Of a stretch of 64,000 nt of DNA, positions 10,714-24,754 are shown piece after piece (position 1 is the stretch's first letter; every line of letters begins with the position of its first letter). Both the position numbers and the translations under genes were made by a program. Origin of the DNA: Tricholoma matsutake (taxonomy: Eukaryota; Basidiomycota; Agaricomycetes; Agaricales; Tricholomataceae); contig AP026550.1 in NCBI GenBank assembly GCA_026075535.2, forward strand, positions 2,170,001 through 2,234,000, given 5' to 3'. The notes beneath the pieces were generated by a model. The model saw nothing but the letters and a program-made list of their open reading frames with translations, did not search any database and was not told the DNA's origin.

Positions 10714-13311
10714 TGAGGGTATTACTTGTATATAGTGTCTATTAATGCCTCTATAATGCTTTTTATTGTCCATAGTACTATTCTTCTTAATGTACATATA
10801 TTACGTGACCTAAATTCATTACTTTACGACGTACAGAACACCCTAGTGGACAATTTCAGGAGTCGGACAAGAATTTCAGCATATGTTGCTGACTAAGCAT
10901 CACACAGAATAGTAGGGCAATGCCCATCCCCACTACCTTACTCTCCAGAGCCATCTCACGAGCATGTTTTGTAATAGGTACGAGGATATAAACATAGCCA
11001 AATAATCCATCAAAGATACAAAAACTCGATAGTATGACTTGTTTCTTTTGTAATAATGGTCTACACGACTTAAATGAAGCATAAATACAACTAGGACGGC
11101 AAGCCCACAACTTTGGGCAATCTCAATCGGCTTAGCCGGCTCAGCGCGACTCAGCGCCATTTTGATCGGCTCAAGTGCAGAGCCGAGCCGAGCCGAGCCG
11201 TGGCATCACTATCTCCAGCAACTGGCTAGTGCGATCGCCAATGACAAGCTGAATGTTTCCGAGTCTCAGCCGGGGTCGTCACTGGCATTGGTCCTGTGGC
11301 ATCACTAATTCACACATTGAAGTTTGAAAGAAAAAATAACATGTACACATGATCAAAACATACCATATATGGCAGGAGGGTCGAGAGCCGTGAAAAAAAA
11401 ATACCGACGTCATATGAAAAATTCCCGTCCCGACCAATTCCTGGGTGAACTTAATGGCAACTTTCACACTCAAGTTTTCCCTAATATAAATGCATCAGCA
11501 CCTGGACATGTATTATTTATATAACTCTGTGGAAATGGATTTCCTGAAAATATGTTGTGAAGAGACTTCAACAGCAATCTTTTAAATGTAACAACATTGT
11601 ATGATGTGATCATACAAGATCTACCTTATATCATGTGGTTTGTCACTGTTTATTTCGAGGGCTTCCGGTTATCAGTACGTAATGACGTCGACGTTGCTCT
11701 GTTTTGCCTTGGTTGAAAGTTGGTTCCAATTACTCGGACGTCGGAGTTGAAGCAGAGCTTGTGATGCATTCCAACGATCTCAATGCATGCCATCTGACTG
11801 ATCTCGAAAACAGGGCGCGATAGGGCATCAAGTAGCCGTTAAGAGGCGAATCTATGCACTGCAGTACTATTTATCGTAGTATCTTTTTGGAAATCGGAGA
11901 TGGTGCGTGAAGAGAGATCGGACGAGCGATTGGCACTCACGATATAAACTTGATATTAATGCTTGCTGGTGGCATGGTGTTAATGCCTGGGACACCCATA
12001 GGACGGGGAATGGCAGTGACGGGTTCAGCGGCATTTAAGTTGGCAAGTGAAACACTGCATATGAGGATGGGGCAACCTGGATGGGTAGGGGTGCGATGCT
12101 ATCATCTATTTTCCAACTGACCAAGTTGGGATGGAACATGGCGCGGTGATTTGCTTGAGCAAGAGCCCTTTCCCCTTCTGGAGTGTATCCTAACGCCTTC
12201 AAGTTCGGCAGCCTTCTACGTGAACAGAACTAGTTATTTTACTTTCTCATCCCCGTTTCTCGCGACAAACATCTACCGTCCAGCTTTTTTTTCAGGAGGT
12301 GCAAAATCATATCTGACAACTATACTTACACCTTCCAACTCTGTCTACATCGCTTTAGTCTTATGTATTGATTGACTCCGATGACCCGCTGTGTCATCGT
12401 CGTCATCATGGTCTCGAAATGGATCGAAGGCGCGATGGACCCTAGGAATTCGACAAAAACAACTACTGTCATTGTTGGCTACTGTATCTTGACTACCTCC
12501 GAAATACGTTCATCGTTTCGTCGCGATCCCCGTTCCGCAGTCATTCTGAAGACCAACAATCAGCTTGGCAATTATACCAATCTTGACGAACGTTCTGTTG
12601 TGGCATACATGACCTTTCAGCTCCCGAGCGTATTTATTCTCAAGTGTTACTTTCCTGTTCTCTGATGCATCCAGTGGTATGTTGTGTGAACCTGACATCT
12701 GGAGAGGTCGCTGAACTTGGGGCTGTTATGTCGGATGGCCCACAAGGCAGATTTATCGAAAGAGATAAAAATACCGCCAGACCCATCTGTCCCCCATTTT
12801 CCAAAGAATAGCACCATTAAGTCTGGTGCGAAGTCTATGTTTTTATCCTTTTCAGATTTGTCACTGACTTGCGTATCGTATGTACAGAAGCGCAATGCAG
12901 GGCTGAGAGATCGGCAGATTGCTCTAACCGCAAAGTCTCTACAAATCATATTTGTCGTTCCCTGAAAAAAAGTTTGCTAGGATAGGTTCGTCTGTGGGCA
13001 ACTCGCATGCGCTTTTAGTTAGTATTGCATGCTCATGCAACTGTATCCGTACGTTATCTGGTTCTTAAGGAGTGATATACTCGTTGATCGGCATTTTAAC
13101 TCCCTATGTCCGCTCATTTTCACAGCGCTCCCTCTCAGCTTTGATGGCCAGCCTGCAGGCCTCATCGTGCTCCGAAGCAAGCCTCAAGGACAACTTGTTA
13201 TATATCCTCATCTCTCTCCTCATTTCTCCTCTACTCCCATCATCTGGCTAGCAGCCTGAGGTTTCCCCAGGTTTTGCGACGCAGTACTCACCTCGCATCT
13301 GTTCTTTTGCT
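10714..13311. other. Intergenic, repeat remnants, no recognised gene
   Basis: About 2.6 kb without a supportable gene. It contains a short GAGCC-type microsatellite near 11180-11200 and a dispersed repeat (11430-11628) listed separately. Sequence around 13170-13200 resembles sequence around 15505-15545, upstream of the second GTPase gene, so the tandem duplication includes at least part of the promoter region. Confidence 0.45.
11430..11628 (+). repeat. Dispersed repeat related to the inverted-repeat element at 32.3-32.7 kb
   Basis: About 200 bp that aligns along its length with 32505-32704: shared blocks include aatggcaact, acctggacatgtat, tgtggaaatggatt and the terminal gatcataca/agatctacctta region corresponding to the right arm of the inverted-repeat element. 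The left arm is not recognisable here, so this is a truncated or diverged copy. Confidence 0.65.
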
Positions 13312-15289
13312 ATGGGCAATCCAAAAGCAAGGCATTATAGCAGTCCGGATGCGATCATTGTGTACGTGGCTCTCCTACGAGCTTTGCAGTAATGTTCCGA
13401 CCTTCATTCGTTAGCTTGATGGGTCCTAGTGGAAGTGGGAAAAGCACCGTTAGAACCCTCTGTAGACGTGCAATTACTGTGCAACTGCTGATTTGTATAT
13501 TCGAACAGTTTATGCAGATGGCCACCCGTCAGAATGTCAATACAGTGGGCCACGAATTGCAGTCATCCAAGTCTGCCATTCGTGCGGCGGAAGTTTTCCA
13601 TCCAATGACAAATGAACGTTTGATTTTGGTTGATACTCCGGGGTTGGATGACACAAAACTCGATCTTGAGCTTCTGAAAATAATGGCTGCTTGGTTGCAG
13701 AAAAAGTGAGTTCGATAATCATTCAGGTATACATAAATTGATGATTTACACCTAGCCACAGGAATTGCCGTGTGGCTGGTGTTGTGTACATGCACCGAAT
13801 TTCCGACAACCGCTGCACCGGTTCTCCACAGAATAATAAGATGCTGTTTGACATCTTGTGTCAAAACGACTCAAAAAAGAACGTCGTGATCGCCACGACC
13901 ATGTGGAAACGAGTCAATGAGAATGTCGCAGCAGGGAGGGAGGAAGAACTGGGCAAAAAGCGCTGGCGCGAAATGCTCCTGGAGGGAATGCGAATTATGC
14001 GCTTTCACGACTCCTTCACATCTGCCTGGGAAATCATAGATAACGTCCTAAAGTCTCGAAATACGTCGGCTGCGTCACCCGCTCCTCGCATTGAAATGGA
14101 CTTAGCTCATTCCCAACTGAAATTCGATGACATCGAAAGAGGTATTGACCAGTTGCAGAAAATAAAGAACTCGTTCGTGTTTCATTCACAACGTCGGCCG
14201 AACAGCGATTTACTTATTATGAAAGGAATCGAAATCATTCTTCTATGCGACTCAGATCAAACCCGTCAATGGATAATCTCCCAGAAAATAAGCGAACACC
14301 ACATGTCCCAGAGATATCGTACGTCACCCGTTTTCTTTAAGTACCACATCATCGACATATCTCCAAGGTATGCGACCATCAGTAATGCATACCCTAAACT
14401 TCTGTCGGGAGTTGGCAATGGGCACAAAGTACAGTGATTTCCTGGATGGGCTATTGATGACTAACTGGTTCTCAGCGACGAGGCCCACACGGCGGTACCG
14501 GAGAATATTTTACAAGGACAGCGTTTGGACGAGAACGGGCCGTGGTCGTTCCAACAAAGATGGAAGACCTGTCGAAAGACCAGGTAGTCATCGCGTAAGC
14601 ACTGCATGCCTTATCAACTGGAATACCAACGTCACCCTTGGCAGTCTGATGGGATTAACTGGAGCGGGTAAGAGCTCCGTAAGTGAAACGATCATGGAAG
14701 TTTCTTTCACTTACGACTGTTTGCAGTTCATCGGGATGGCGACTGGGTACGAAGATGGCATCGGTCACCAACTACAGTCATACACCCACGACGTAAATCT
14801 CATCAAGTTTAAATGTCACGAGAGGAACAACGTCAACCTTGTGTTTGTTGATACACCTGCGCTCGATCATACGCACAAGTCATATTCTGATGTCCTCGAA
14901 ATCATTGCGCAATGGCTGAAGAAACTGTGGGTCACATCGTCTGACCGAAGAGGAAGTGCTCTGACTGTTGATCTGTTGATAGCCGAGAGCGCAAAATCCT
15001 TCTAGCCGGTGTCCTTTACTTTCACCGCATTTCTGACCCTCCAAACCGAAATATGGCGTCCGATCTCGCCGTATTCGAGGTATTGTGCAGAAAACAATCA
15101 TTGAAGAATGTAATTTTCGTCACAACGATGTGGGACCAAGTCGACGAGGACAAGGGATGGCGAGTTGAGAAAGAGCTCAAAGAAAAATATTTCAAGGGAA
15201 TGATCAATCAGGGTGCAAGAATCATGCGCTACGATGGCACAGCAGATACTACATGGGATATCATTGGAAAATTGTATGCGAGGTGCTGA
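13312..15289 (+). CDS. Fused twin-GTPase protein 1 (two P-loop G domains), 10 exons, 501 aa
   Basis: Exons 13312-13361, 13415-13448, 13509-13705, 13762-14172, 14226-14318, 14368-14428, 14476-14594, 14645-14678, 14727-14926 and 14983-15289 give one closed frame. Lobe A has a P-loop GPSGSGKST (from about residue 20), G3 LVDTPGLDDTK and a G4-position motif TTMWKRV. Lobe B has P-loop GLTGAGKSS, a G3-like FVDTPALDHT and G4-position TTMWDQV. Both lobes carry the [YF].HRISD strand typical of the Agaricomycete AIG1/GIMAP-like P-loop GTPases (TRAFAC class). These usually have one G domain; here the linker exon of 119 nt joins two in frame. No TM segment is seen; a cytosolic nucleotide-binding role is inferred and the partner is unknown. 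The alternative, two separate genes, cannot be fully excluded without cDNA, but the frame passes through the linker without a stop and the same holds for the tandem copy downstream. Confidence 0.72.
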
Positions 15290-15646
15290 TTTCGTAGTGG
15301 TTATATAATCATATGTCGTCCCTTCTTTTACCACATCACATCACAAGTTTTCAGATCAACTGAAAACTTTGCCGGTGCTTTCTGGTGACCCTAAACTAGG
15401 AAAAACCTCACCCAAAATATTTAGTTTCAGTCTCTACTGAAACCATAATTTTCAACACAAACTTCAGCTGACCTGAAAACCTGTTCGTCCCGACTCGGTG
15501 TGCATGCATCATGGCTGCCTCATAGCAAGCCTCGAGGACAACATGAAGTAGTAGTTACATTTTATGTGCACTCATTTGAGTGTCTTGTCTTCTGCTCGTC
15601 AGTACTCAACGTCCTCAACGCTTGGCATAAGTACGTGATTCTCATT
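15290..15646. other. Spacer between tandem GTPase genes
   Basis: About 350 bp holding the terminator of copy 1 and promoter of copy 2. It includes repeated short motifs built on ctgaaaac/tttcag (15350-15485). The segment near 15505-15545 (gcaagcctcgaggacaac) matches the upstream region of copy 1, supporting a duplication that carried its own 5' flank. Confidence 0.5.
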
Positions 15647-17661
15647 ATGGCCCCTTCGAAATCAGAATTGAAGGATCCCCAAAACACATCTCGCCAAACG
15701 ATTATCGTGTACGAGGTTCTTCTTGGCTGTCATACATCTCTGATTTTATTGTTAGTTTATTGGGTCCCACTGGAAGTGGGAAGAGTACAGTGAGTCAACT
15801 CGGCCACTGGGCCCCATATGCTAATCCTCACCTCGGACAGTTTATAGAGGTCGCTACATGCCGGGCCCAGAATAAAACAGTAGGCCACAGTTTGCAGCCT
15901 CACACAAAAGAAATTCGGGCCATTACTGTTCCCCATCCTTCAACCGACCACCCTATTGTCTTGGTTGATACTCCTGGCTTGGATGACACCAAGTTTGATG
16001 CCGCCATCTGGTCAATGATCATCGTGTGGTTGCGGAAGAGGTGAGGCCGTGACATGTAATCCCGCACACTGAAGTAATGCTCCGAGCCTAGTTATCATGT
16101 TTCTACGATTGCTGGCATCGTATATTTGTATCGAATTTCTGACAATCGCAGTGTCGGTTCTCCCGAGAAGAATATGCCGCTATTTGACGCTCTGTGCGGT
16201 GACGTTAAAAATAACGTCGTAATCGCAACGACTATGTGGAAAAAAGTCAAGCAATCGGACGTCGGAGCAAGAAGGGAGAATGGCTGGCAAGAACTGCTCC
16301 AGAGTGGATCCAGGATCATGCGCTTCGATGACACGTTTGCATCGGCCTGGGAGATCATTGACAATGTCGTCAAAACAAGAATCTTCAATCCAACCACTTC
16401 CCAAGCGGCATCACTCGAATCCCGAGCAAAATCTGACCAACTTGCAGGTCGAATCGCGGAGTTGACCAGACCAAGGATCTCGTATGTGTTCCCTTCAATA
16501 CAACACTCTGTTGGTTGGTTTTCTGATACGCAGGAAGGAGTCGACGCCGTGCTTACATCCAGGTCAGACGGTTTTTTTCAACGGGATATAGATACAGAGC
16601 CATCCCTGGAGGCATTCACAAGAACCCGTACGTGCCACATTCCAGTCTGGTATACTACGATCATTGACATGCCTCAAGGGCTTCGGAAACTGATTTATTT
16701 ACCGATGTTCAGTCAGAAAATAAGCACAGGCTCAAAGTATGAAGTGATCTTCACTAATCATCTGTTGATAACGCGTGGCCTTCCAGCGGCGGAGGACTTG
16801 TAGTAATGCTGAGCTGCCCTCAATACGGTCATCGATCTCGTTTGATGAAACCTTGCCTGTCCCTGTCAATTCAGAAGACTTGTCGGAGGGGCAGGTAGTT
16901 ATCATGTAAGCCGAACCGATTGATTTACTGGCCATAGGAGTTCAAGTCTCTTTTTGCAGTCTGATGGGATTGAGTGGATCGGGAAAAAGCTCTGTGAGGC
17001 GATCTCATTCAAAAGCAGTAATCTTGCCATATTTCTCATCCAATTACAGTTTATCAATGCAGTAACGGGATCCAACGATTGCATGGTCGGCCACGGTCTG
17101 GAAACATGTACCCGTGTTCCGAAAGTGATCAAGTTCGGATCACCCCAGAGGAAAAACATCGATTTTGCGTTTGTCGACACTCCTGCCTTTAATTACAACG
17201 CCAAGACGGATCTTGAAGTTCTCCAGACCGATGCGAAGCGTTTGGGCGCATTGTTCGTTCTCCATTTGACAAATGATGAAAGTATTGCTCCGACCTTTCA
17301 TTTTTACAGTTTCGGTGGCAAGGTCAAGTTGGCTGGTATCCTGTATTTCCATCGTATCCCGGACTATCCGACGAATGAAGTTCGCTCAGATCTCACGGTG
17401 TTCCGCGAACTATGCAAGAAGCAATTGCTTGACAAACAATCGATAGACCCGCTCAAGCAGTTGGAAAAGGACGCGTACAAGAATGTCATCTTCGTCACGA
17501 CGATGTGGGATCAGGTTGACGAGGAGCGAGGTTCACTCTTTGAGAAGGAGCTGATGAGCAAGCACTGGAAGAGGATGATCGACCTTGGGGCCACTGCTGC
17601 GCGGTTCGACGGCAGTTCGGCCGCTGCATGGAACATCATCGAACGCTGTATCAATGTATAG
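15647..17661 (+). CDS. Fused twin-GTPase protein 2, tandem paralogue
   Basis: Same architecture as the preceding gene: exons 15647-15708, 15756-15789, 15841-16040, 16092-16481, 16538-16627, 16679-16736, 16787-16905, 16960-16993 and 17050-17661, about 532 aa. Lobe A: GPTGSGKST, LVDTPGLDDTK, TTMWKKV. Lobe B: GLSGSGKSS, FVDTPAFNYN, TTMWDQV. Exon sizes of 34 nt (P-loop, both lobes) and 119 nt (inter-lobe linker) are identical to paralogue 1, showing tandem duplication of the whole gene. The acceptor before 16538 is the least certain junction: the nearer AG at 16533 would bring in a stop. In lobe B the region 17246-17309 reads through where paralogue 1 has an intron; it ends in tttttacag, so it may be an intron with a weak donor that happens to stay open. 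A 15-residue insertion (around KQSIDPLKQ) is also unique to this copy. Confidence 0.68.
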
Positions 17662-17948
17662 CTCGCTGACCCAGATCTATCGTATTATCATGGCTAGTAC
17701 CGACATCACGACAGAGTGGCAAACTAATGTGTGTAGTATTACTGTGCTTTTATGGTTCATATTTCATGGAACCCTGTGGCCGATGTCGAACATATGCCCT
17801 AGGCTACCACCACTTGCGGATAGACTTCGTTACCTCCCTTGCATTTGCTAAATGAAGTTCTAGATGCCCAAAAAATATTTCTGCCAATGATCTTGCTTCA
17901 CAACCAGATGTGAAAAAAATATTACACAAATTCGTTAAACTCGGCCTC

Positions 17949-19804
17949 TCAGTCTATAATATTAAGTTCTCTCAGTCGTGCCTTAGCAAATTCATCTTTG
18001 TATGCATTCCAAATGCTACAAGAATATCCTGATGAGCCGAAGGAAGACCAGCAGGGAAATAAAAGAAACTCACCGAGTAAGTTCTTCTATATACATCTTT
18101 TGCACCCCCATGACTACATCTATACTGGGCTGGTGGCATTTTTCAACATGTATTGGTTTGCCAACTGGTCATAGAGATAAGAGGCAGAAAAAACTTGGAG
18201 ACAATAGAATTACTAACTGACTGCGACGATTCGCCGTCGATAAGGCATCAAACCGAGATTATCTACCGGTCATGTCATACATGGTCAAATCGGATTGGAC
18301 AAAAGAATAGACGCACAATTTAGCAAGCCTCGGCCATGAAACAAAGGTAGCGTGAATCCGAACAAAGACTGGAACTTCCGTTGAAGCGCATATACTGTCG
18401 TCCCCTTCTCATTCGGCATTTGTTGATATATCTACAAGCAGGAAAGGCGATCGATTAATGGATGTTTTCGCCATATAATAGTCACTGACGTCATTTTCTC
18501 CAAAGGAGAAAACAGGGACGAGATCGGCGCTAAACGTTTATCAGCTAATATGACAAACTGCATGTACTACCAGTAAGACACGAACCCATGTTGGATAGCC
18601 AATTTGATGAAACCTAGCCTGCATTGCCAGTTCATAAACCTCAGTGCCAACAATAAAACGGAGGTTTCGACCTACCGCTTCCGTAGCGTTAAATCCGCGG
18701 TCCCCGGCCGCGCGCTTAGACTTTCTGCAGCACCACCTACCACAATCGTAATCGCAGAACCCGGACCCGCCCTGAGAATGTTTGAACATGACTGTTTGCT
18801 CACGCTGCACACCCCTAGCGCCAACAGAATGTCCCGGTAGAACGGCATATTGAAATTGGTGGTGAGCGTCAAGAGATGCGGTTTTATACCGGGGAATGCT
18901 TCGGAGAATCCTGCGGCTGTGAAGTACACGGTCAACAGTGAGCAAGAGGTGGACAGGACAAAGGGCGGGAGGTAGGACCTTCTGTGGCGAACGTTGCGAG
19001 AGCACCCCTATAGTGTGTTTGGAAAGCGGTTTAGAAGGAAACGCGATTGCGAATAGACGTACATTCCAATAATACCTAGACGTGAAGTTAGTGAGCATGC
19101 AGAAATGGGAAAAGATGGATCCATACCATGTGGGTGATAACCGAACACATATGGTCGGTCAGCAGGAAGATCAGCTTCCTATTTAATTGCATTTAGTGAA
19201 CAGTTGCGAAAAACTCTTGGCTCACCTTCAAAAGTCTAAACTCTCCATATCAATCATGGCCCCTCATGTAATGAAAATGTATCACGTACGATGCTGGGTA
19301 ATATTCTGCAAAATACTTCCAAAATCTCATCGAGCGAAACCACAAACTCATCCTCCCGCCACGTTCTGGGCTCTTGTCAAAAAATCGCGCCCATACGAGA
19401 TATATTAACAGGAATGGCCATAGGGGCGGGAAAGAGCTATGTCAGAGAATTCAACGGAAGACCAATAAATAGCTTGAGATAAGAATGACAAACCATAGTA
19501 ATAGAAACAAGACAGTGCATATCACAATCATAACTGACCACATAGCAACAGCCAACATCTGCAGCCTCCGCCTCCTGGGGATCTTCGCGGGCACGAAACT
19601 AGAACGATAACTATATAGTCAGTTTCATAACGAACGCGGGAACGAGCAAGTTCGCAATCCAAAGGTAACGCACTTGAGGTTCGCATGCAGGGCAGCCACG
19701 GGGTTTATCGGTGTTACTGCGAGCTTCGAGAGCCGTTCTTTGAGCGATGATGCTGATATGGTTCTCGAAGCAGATGTAAGCTTAGGCGGGTTCGAATGCT
19801 GCAT
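17949..19804 (-). CDS. DGA1: Diacylglycerol O-acyltransferase 2 (DGAT2), 14 exons, 372 aa
   Basis: Exons (high to low): 19674-19804, 19494-19598, 19290-19436, 19226-19235, 19127-19178, 19063-19075, 18979-19007, 18676-18916, 18586-18618, 18490-18529, 18317-18431, 18218-18262, 18074-18164, 17949-18015; the total is an exact multiple of three. The protein shows the DGAT2 hallmarks: hydrophobic N-terminal segment(s), WKYFAEYYPAS, YVFGYHPHG with the HPHG motif at residues 146-149, GFSEAFPGIKPHLLTL, GGAAESL, ADLVPVFSFGEND, MPNEKGT and a C-terminal VGKP-type (here IGKP) motif before a basic/acidic helical tail. DGAT2 enzymes are ER/lipid-droplet proteins that acylate diacylglycerol with acyl-CoA in the last step of triacylglycerol synthesis. 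Exons of 10 and 13 nt are required to restore the conserved PAS-LLKEAD and HGIIGM segments. The gene is intact as modelled. Confidence 0.9.
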
Positions 19805-20616
19805 TGATAACGTCGATACGGCTAATGTAAAGCGGCAATTCGAGTGGAGAGAAAGGAGTGTGAATGCCGTAACGGCCTGCAGACAAGGGAGTTGGGGACA
19901 ACAGAATATTTTGGAGTTGAACGGAAATACGCGAAAGTGTAATGTAGAGTTGCTGAACAGGGTTGAGGGCCGTGAGACTTGTGCCTAGTCCTCTACCTAG
20001 TTTCCGCTTATCTCCTTTCTCACTGAAACTCTATTTATTCGGTCCCTATATGCACTATACAAACCAGCGAGAAACAAAATTACATACATAGATCCGAATG
20101 CATCACTAGCACTGGCAATCGCATCTCCAGGGAGCAGAGTCAGAGAACTTGGAGTTGCTTCCAGATCCACGCGCACTTCTGAGTGGCACTGGGGGTTGAT
20201 GGTACTTACACGTCAAGGAGACCTGCATGTGAGAACATGGTACTTACAGTTCAACACCAAACGACGTGTCAGAGATACCTTCCACGATCCCACAGCTTCA
20301 TGTCTTCGAGGTGTAGAAACAATGGGCACAACCGACCAGCCTGTGCCAGTAGAGAATAACTTGGACGTATTCTACCCAGGTCAGATAGTAGTGGTGATCA
20401 GGACAAGCAGAAATTCCGAAAGCTTCAGACCGATAAAGGCGGGGTTACATCTTCTACTTGCGTTTCATGCTAACCTCATGCAGTATCGAATTCTCTAACA
20501 TTTCATAACTACACTTTTTAATAATGAGGCTACTATGCAAAGAACAGAAGTAAAGAAAAGCATCGCAAATATGTATTGAAGAATATAGTGAAACAAATCA
20601 CTGGTCGTTCCCAAGC
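19805..20616. other. Intergenic, no gene recognised
   Basis: About 0.8 kb between the DGAT2 start codon and the CDC48 stop codon, both on the minus strand. It should contain the DGAT2 promoter and the CDC48 terminator. Short plus-strand open frames here have no motif support. Confidence 0.5.
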
Positions 20617-23649
<3,033 letters not shown>

Positions 23650-23829
23650 GATATTGAATGAGAATGAGAATGAGATGGATGTTGTCTATGGAAGAGGAGG
23701 AAGGACGCGCGTCGCAGGATATAGGTGTGACAAACACAACCAAATTTATATGCGTCTTCTCAATCCTTCTCTCACTTTCTATCTTCATCGCTTTGTCATG
23801 ACATTCCGAGTCCGAACTAAAGATTGAAA

Positions 23830-24754
23830 CTACATCTCCTCGTCATCCTCCAAGCCGAGCTCTTCTACTGGATAATCACCGACTTTTACTTTGTCTGGCT
23901 GCACAAAAACACCGTAATTAGCTCGACACGAAAAGTATCGTTCGCCCTGAACCCTGAATTCAAATGTTATAACTATCCCGATGCACTCTTGATGGAAAAA
24001 TCACTTACGATCCATCGTTCTTCCCAAACGGCTCGTCATATTCGATCCCTACCCAGATACCCTTACTGAACTTGGTAGGGCCAACAAATCGAACGATACC
24101 ACGTTTACTCAACGTGGAGTCTAGAGACTCCACCTCGCAGCGTGAATCAATGGGAATGTTGATCTGCACTGGTGTTGTTTCTGTCGTCGCTGATCCATCA
24201 TCCTTCGGAGCAAATCGCCCCATCTTATTGCGCTGCTTATATGCCAGAACAGTATCTACGAACGATATCGGCAGGGGCGAAGTGAAATAAGACGAATGTT
24301 CACTCACCTCGTCTAGCACCATACTCTTCCTCTGTCAGCTCGAATTTTTCAACTTGTGAGACGTCGGTTAACTGCCCTGTGAAGGATGTGGCTGGATTTG
24401 TATCTTCTACCTATGTAAATCAGTACAACCATTGTTTGTTTAAAATGAATGTGAACAGACCTTGAGAACTTGCCAGTCCCTTATTCCGTAAAATCCAAGC
24501 AGCTTTGATTCGTCATCTAATGTCGCGACGACCTGAGAATCACTTTCTGAATTGGAGAGGGAGAGAACTTGATTCCCTGCCGGAATTCCGGTAACAAGCT
24601 CGAGGCTTCCCTGAGGGTATATCAAATGAGAATCCTACATTGATCGTGCTAGATCGCGTCTAACCTTGAGTTTGCCAACCGTTGTGTGCAGTTCTAACCG
24701 ACGCTCTGAACGCGTGTCTGGTGAAACGACCCAGATGCGAACTACGTCTGACAT
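23830..24754 (-). CDS. ALP11: Tubulin-folding cofactor B (CAP-Gly), 5 exons, 237 aa
   Basis: Exons 24665-24754, 24461-24610, 24308-24410, 24009-24255 and 23830-23953 total 714 nt in frame. The N-terminal ~80 residues ([19 protein letters not shown]...) form the ubiquitin-like domain of TBCB. A linker with an EEEYGAR segment and the conserved ...YKQ.NKMGRF follows. The CAP-Gly domain comprises [39 protein letters not shown] and a final YF.C...YGVFV. The C terminus is acidic (LEDDEEM), as in cofactor B, where it contacts cofactor E or tubulin tails. The protein takes alpha-tubulin from chaperonin in the tubulin heterodimer assembly pathway; the fission yeast orthologue is Alp11. All four introns have GT-AG borders. 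It is divergently arranged with TYR1. Confidence 0.92.

Noticed and set aside
12151..12700. Candidate gene from overlapping open frames upstream of the GTPase cluster
   Set aside because: Frames are short, lack motifs, and are not extended by plausible introns.
14370..15005. Long plus-strand frame that seems to give lobe B its own N terminus without introns
   Set aside because: The frame reads through the 14595-14644 intron, whose position, borders and flanking exon sizes are matched in the tandem copy; the spliced path preserves the VVI-LMG peptide seen in all four G domains.
18541..19098. 185-residue minus-strand open frame in the DGAT2 region
   Set aside because: It overlaps the DGAT2 exons in another frame and shows no conserved segment; the spliced DGAT2 frame explains the conservation.
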